Below are positions 59,885 to 64,000 of a stretch of 64,000 nucleotides of DNA, piece by piece. Position numbers and translations under genes: made by a program. The notes beneath the pieces were generated by a model. It saw only the letters and a list, made by a program, of their open reading frames with translations, was not told the origin of the DNA and ran no database searches. The first letter of the stretch is position 1. Each line of letters starts with the position of its first letter. The DNA comes from Odobenus rosmarus divergens (Eukaryota > Chordata > Mammalia > Carnivora > Odobenidae): positions 2,037,819-2,101,818 of the forward strand of contig NW_004450661.1 of the NCBI RefSeq assembly GCF_000321225.1, read 5' to 3'.

Positions 59885-60982
59885 AGTTTCCAGTCCAGGA
59901 GGTAAGGAGCTTGGAAATTGTCACTCCATCCTAACCACAAGTGAAAAGCTGAACAAACCCCCAAAATCGACAATTTAGATCCGTCAGAGAAGTGAAACTG
60001 CAGGGCAAACCATTGCACCAAAAACTGTCTTCTCTGACAACCTGCCAGAGAAGAAACCCATGAGCAGAAGCTTCCACGAGACCTAGCACCAGATAGGAAA
60101 ACTTACCCCATAACTGGCAAATCTCTGGAGGCTCAGTGTGGCCAAGTCTGAGAGTTACAAAGGTCAGGGAAAGTCAGGCATGGTTTTGTGAGTTTTACCT
60201 CCAGGAGCTCTACCAGAGCCTCACAGTGAAAATCAGAAAAACCCCTCCTGCTTCTGGAAGAGGAGAAGAAAGGTAACAATATTGAAATACACCAGAGCAT
60301 TCTGTTCTCTTTCAGAAAGGCCCGCCCTCAGCAGAAACTATATAACCAGAGCCTAATGTGTTGGGTTTCATGGAGCCTCCCTGACCTGGGGGGAGGGAAA
60401 TACCCAATTCTGGGCCCCTCTATATATTTTGTCTGGGGGAAGTAGGGGAAATACTCAGAGGCATTCATGAAATTCACATCCCAGTGGCATAAACTCACTA
60501 AAACAGCTAATCATAGAACTATACAAAGCTGCTTCTCCCTGACCCCTCACCCCCACACCACTAAGGGCCTACTTACCCATGAGCCTTTTAGCTGGTACAT
60601 CAAGTTCAGCTTTCAAAACATTGCAAGGCATACGCAGAGCCAAAAAACACAGACTGAAGACACAGAGCTAGCGTCAGAACCAGGCCCAGACATGGCAGGG
60701 GCACTGGAATTATCAGACCGGGAATTAAAACAACTATTATTAATACAGGAAGGGCTCTGATGAAAAAATGTAACATGCAAGAACAGATGGATTATCTAAG
60801 CAAAGTGATGGAAATTCTAAGAAAGAACCAAAAGGAAATACTAGAGATCAAAAACACTGTAACAGATATGAAGAATGCCTTTGATGAGCTCATTAGCAGA
60901 CTGAACACAGCTGAGGAAAGAATCTCTGAGCTTGAGGATATGTTAATAGAAGCCTCCAAAACTGAAAAGCAAAGACAAATAG
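59885..60982 (+). mobile_element. L1 (L1MA-like) 5' UTR and ORF1 start
   Basis: Sense L1 with its 5' UTR and ORF1 start. The 83-codon frame at 60760-61011 holds the ORF1 coiled coil (KNTVTDMKNAFDELISRLNT, then ERISELED). It is interrupted after the coiled coil by an LTR and continues to the window end. Stops elsewhere show that it is dead. Confidence 0.85.
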
Positions 60983-61547
60983 TGTTAGGAATTAGTTGGA
61001 CAGTTGGGTAGTCAGGGCCAGAGTCCCCAACAAGAAAATATGGAGTCAGGACAGCTAAGATAGAACAGCAGTACCATCCTGTGTGCAGCTTCGACAGGAC
61101 CACACTGGCATTCTGTTTTGCAACCTTTGCAGAAATGACTTCTACAAAACGTCCTAAAATAAAACAATTAGCCACAGAGCATTTGTCACTATCACAAGCA
61201 AGGGGCAGTTAAGACAAAAGCCCCCAGATGTCAGCCCAAAAAGACTATCAGCACGTAGACATGAACCTAATAGGTAGAAAAATATGTGATCAAAGTCCTG
61301 ATCGGCACGACTCAGCATGCCCTGGTTGCTTAAGATCATTCTGCAAAAGAGCTCATAAAAAACCCTAAACTTAGAAACTCCCAACAGCAACCCTCTCGGG
61401 TCCCCTCCCTCTTCAAGAGCTTTGTACTCTTGCTCAATAAACTTTGCCTTGCTGCCCACCACTCTTCGTCTGTTCTATCTCTTCATTCTTAAAAGCGGCA
61501 TGACCAAGAACCGCAGGTGCTAAAGGAATAGAAATCCTGTAATAAAA
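60983..61547 (+). mobile_element. Solo LTR of an endogenous retrovirus (class I-like)
   Basis: About 560 bp starting TGTTAGG inside the L1 ORF1. A TATA-like tcataaaaaaccc is at about 61356 and a polyadenylation signal in cttgctcaataaactttgcc at about 61430-61450, followed by an R/U5-like region, in the usual gamma-type order. No internal gag, pol or env text is seen, so it is a solo LTR. The right edge and target duplication are not resolved. Confidence 0.7.
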
Positions 61548-61559
61548 GGACCGACAAAA

Positions 61560-62017
61560 TAAATAAATAAAACAGAATATCCAGGGACTGTGGGACAACT
61601 GCAGAAGGTGTAATAGATGTGTAATGAGAACACCAGAAGGGGAAGAAAGAGAGAAACAAAAAAATATTTGAAGTAATAATGACTGGGAATTTCCCCCAAA
61701 TTCATGTCACACACCAAATTCCAGGTCCAGGAAGCTCATAGAACACCAAGCAGGATACAGGACCACAAAACAAACAAGCAACAAAACACACCTAAGCATA
61801 TCATATCCAAATGGCAAGAAATCAAAGTTCAAGAAAAGATCTGAAAGAAGCCAGAGGAAAAAAACACCTAACTTATAAGGAGTCAATATAAGAATTACAT
61901 CTAACTTCTCCTCAGAAACATAAAAGAGAGCAGACTGGAATATTTAAAGAGTTGAGAGAAGAAAAAAAGAACACCAGCCTAGAATTCTGTACCCCATGAA
62001 ATTCTTTCAAAAGTGGA
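61560..62017 (+). mobile_element. L1 ORF1 C-terminal part
   Basis: Sense ORF1 resumes at 'aaacagaatatccagggactgtggg' and runs through 'gaacaccaagcaggata' and 'aagaagccagaggaaaa'. Same element as at 59885. Confidence 0.85.
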
Positions 62018-62213
62018 GGGGTGCGTGGGTGGCTCAGTCGGTTAAGCATCTGCCTTTGACTCAGGTCATGATCCCAGGGCCCTGGGATGGAGCCCCACAT
62101 TGGGATCCGTGCTCAGCGGAGAGTCTGCTTCTTCCTCTCCCTCTGCCCCTCCCCCAATTTGTGCTTTCTCTCTCGTTCTCTCTCAAATAAATAAATAAAA
62201 TCTTAAAAAAAAA
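62018..62213 (+). mobile_element. Can-SINE
   Basis: Sense SINE set in the L1 ORF1 at 'caaaagtgaaggagaaataa'. The target duplication is imperfect (aaaagtggag / aaaagtaaag). Confidence 0.92.
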
Positions 62214-62632
62214 GTAAAGGAGAAATAATGACTTTTTCTGACAAAAATTAAGGGAATTTGTTGCCAGTGGAACTGCCTTGCAAGAAATGTTAAAAGAAGT
62301 TGTTCAGAGAGAAGGAAGATAATACAGGTCAGAAACTCAGATCTACATAAAGAAAGAGCATCAGAGAAGGAAAAAGTGAAGATAAATAAAAACTTTTATT
62401 TTTCATATTCTTAAATGATATAACAGGTAACACTTTGTTCCAAATAAAATAGAAACAATGTATTTAATTCTGTATGTATGTATGTGTGTGTGTGTGTGTA
62501 TATATACTTACCTATGCTTATGGATAATGATAGCAATGATACAAGGAACAGAAGGAAGGAATCAAGAATTAGGATTATTTTGTTATTATTTAAGGTAGTT
62601 GCACTACCCATGAAGCAGTACAGTGTTATTTC
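62214..62632 (+). mobile_element. L1 ORF1 end and inter-ORF region
   Basis: 'gaatttgttgccagtggaactgcc', 'caagaaatgttaaaagaagttgttc' and 'gaaacaatgtatttaattctg' follow the L1 into the spacer before ORF2. Confidence 0.85.
62471..62507 (+). repeat. Compound microsatellite (TGTA)n(TG)n(TA)n
   Basis: A short mixed tract inside the L1 spacer, at a place where the ancestral L1 is already TA-rich. Confidence 0.9.
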
Positions 62633-62810
62633 TTGTTTTTTTTAAAGATTTTATTTATTTATTTGAGAGAGAGAATGAGAGAGAGTACTGAGAGGAGGGG
62701 AGGTCAGAGGGAGAAGCAGACTCCCAGACTTAGAGCCCGATGTGGGACTTGATCCCGGGACTCCAGGATCATGACCTGAGCCGAAGGCAGTCGCCCAACC
62801 CACCGAGCCA
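62633..62810 (-). mobile_element. Can-SINE, antisense, head truncated
   Basis: Minus-strand SINE lacking the last bases of the tRNA-like head (it stops at accgagcca). The 12-bp target duplication cagtgttatttc is perfect at 62621-62632 and 62811-62822. Confidence 0.94.
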
Positions 62811-62822
62811 CAGTGTTATTTC

Positions 62823-63241
62823 AAAGTAGACTCAGATTAGTTGTAAATATATATTGCAAACTCTAGGGCAACCACTAAAAAAAGTAATTGATAATGCTAA
62901 GAAAGGAAAGAAAATAGAATCATATAAAACATTCAATTAAAACCACTAAAAGCAGAAAAAGTGGACAACAAGATAGGAAGATAGGAACAAGGACCAAGAG
63001 CAAAAAAACAGAAAACAGTAACAAATATGGCAGATATTAATCCAACTATATCATAATCATTTTAAACATCAGTAGTCTATATATGCCAGTTAAGACAGAG
63101 ATTGTCAAAATGGATCAAAAAATAAGATCCAATTGTATGCTGTCTACAAGAATCCTACTTTAAATATAAAGGCACAGATAGATTAAAATAAAAGAATGAA
63201 GAAAGATTGACCATGCTAACACTCAAAAGAAAGCAGAAGTA
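62823..63241 (+). mobile_element. L1 spacer and ORF2 endonuclease start
   Basis: 'gggcaaccactaaaaaaagtaattg', 'atccaactatatcataatca' and 'gtctacaagaatcctactttaaat' mark the start of ORF2 (the decayed endonuclease N-terminus). Confidence 0.85.
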
Positions 63242-63437
63242 TGGGGCGCCCGGGTGGCTCAGGTGTTAAGCATCTGCCTTCGGCTCAGGTCATGATCCCA
63301 GGGTTCTGGGATCGAGCCCCATGTCGGGCTCCCCGCTCAGCAGGGAGTCTGCTTCTCCCTCTCCCACTCCCCCTGCTTGTGTTCCCTCTCTCGCTGTGTC
63401 TCTGTCAAATAAATAAATAAAATCTTAAAAAAAAAAG
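63242..63437 (+). mobile_element. Can-SINE
   Basis: Sense SINE. The 16-bp target duplication aaagaaagcagaagta is perfect at 63226-63241 and 63438-63453. Confidence 0.95.
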
Positions 63438-63453
63438 AAAGAAAGCAGAAGTA

Positions 63454-64000
63454 GCTATATTAATTTCTGATAGACCAGACCTTAGGGCAAGAAAAGGTAG
63501 CATGGATAAAGAAGGGCATGACATGATGATAAAGGGGTCAATTTTTCAAGAAGATGTTAACAACGCTTAATCTGTATGTTCCTAAAAACAGAGCAAAATT
63601 ATGTGGGGCAAGAACTGAGAGAACTGCAAGGAGAAATAAATGAATCCACTATCAAGTTGGTGACTTCAACAATCCTCTATGAGAAATGGACAGAACCAGC
63701 AGGCAGAAAATCACTGAGGACATAGTTGAACTCAACACCACCATCAGTCAACTGGCAGAAAATCACTGAGGACATAGTTGAACTCAACACCACCATCAAT
63801 CAACTGGATATGACTGACAATCTATAGACTACTTCATCCAACCACAGCAGAATCTACATTCTTCCCAAGCTCACCTGCAACATTCAGCAAGATAGACCAC
63901 AATCTGGACCATGAAACATACCTTAACAAACTTAAAAGAATAGAAGTCATACAACGTCTGCTCTCAGACCACAGTAGAATTAAAACTAGAAATCAATAAC
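63454..64000 (+). mobile_element. L1 ORF2 endonuclease, cut by window end
   Basis: Sense ORF2 continues ('tagctatattaatttctgatag', 'gaactgcaaggagaaataaatg', 'ctcagaccacagtagaattaaaac') and runs off the window. A 52-bp tandem duplication lies inside it. Confidence 0.88.
63702..63805 (+). repeat. Tandem duplication, 52-bp unit, two copies
   Basis: Copies at 63702-63753 and 63754-63805 start ggcagaaaatcactgagg and differ at one base (catcagtc / catcaatc). The usual L1 has the segment once, so the duplication arose in this copy. Confidence 0.95.

Noticed and set aside
60760..61011. L1 ORF1 frame as a working protein
   Set aside because: The coiled coil is readable, but the frame runs into an LTR and ORF1 is broken elsewhere.
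63702..63805. CRISPR-like array
   Set aside because: Only two adjacent copies without spacers, inside an L1; CRISPR is not expected in a mammalian genome.

Overview
This is a stretch of a large mammalian gene, seen almost entirely as intron. The dense tRNA-derived Can-SINEs (about 26 copies), carnivore-type L1 3' ends, MIR/L2 fossils and single-exon coding content identify a carnivoran nuclear genome. The SINEs are of the arctoid type (bear, seal or mustelid-like); no typical dog-lineage SINEC_Cf copy is seen. The exact species cannot be told from the window.

The only coding sequence I can support is one exon on the minus strand (38885-39358). It encodes the S1-S3 part of the voltage sensor of the EAG1 potassium channel, KCNH1. 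It has a clean acceptor and two in-frame donors 81 nt apart, which reproduce the known short and long isoforms of the S3-S4 linker. The upstream (5') intron of KCNH1 lies to the right of the exon and the downstream intron to the left. No other KCNH1 exon was recognised.

Layout: 1-6.4 kb is an ancient antisense L1 carrying a young sense L1 3' end, a SINE and a 5'-inverted L1. 6.4-9.3 kb is mostly unique with an L2 remnant and SINEs. 9.35-13.9 kb is a second ancient antisense L1, broken by SINEs and a 663-bp chimeric insert with a 15-bp target duplication. 14-24 kb is largely unique intron with MIRs, L2s, SINEs and one conserved-looking AT-rich block. 24.3-31.6 kb is a nest of sense L1s, including a foldback duplication. 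31.6-41 kb is mainly unique DNA around the exon. 41.2-45.4 kb is an ancient sense L1 with four SINEs in and after it. 45.4-54 kb is unique DNA with MIR/L2 fossils and a 59-bp near-perfect inverted repeat. 54-58 kb is SINEs and L1 3' ends. 59.9-64 kb is the 5' half of a sense L1 interrupted by a solo LTR and three SINEs; it runs off the window.

There is no operon, phage, CRISPR or bacterial content. Most open frames are chance frames or decayed L1/L2 proteins. The most unusual items are the 53.6-kb inverted repeat, the L1 foldback at 28.5-29.8 kb, the chimeric insert at 10.2 kb, the head-to-head SINE pair at 54.6-55.0 kb, and the dual-donor KCNH1 exon. Repeat family names are from memory of consensus sequences; subfamily calls and divergence need a repeat-library search.
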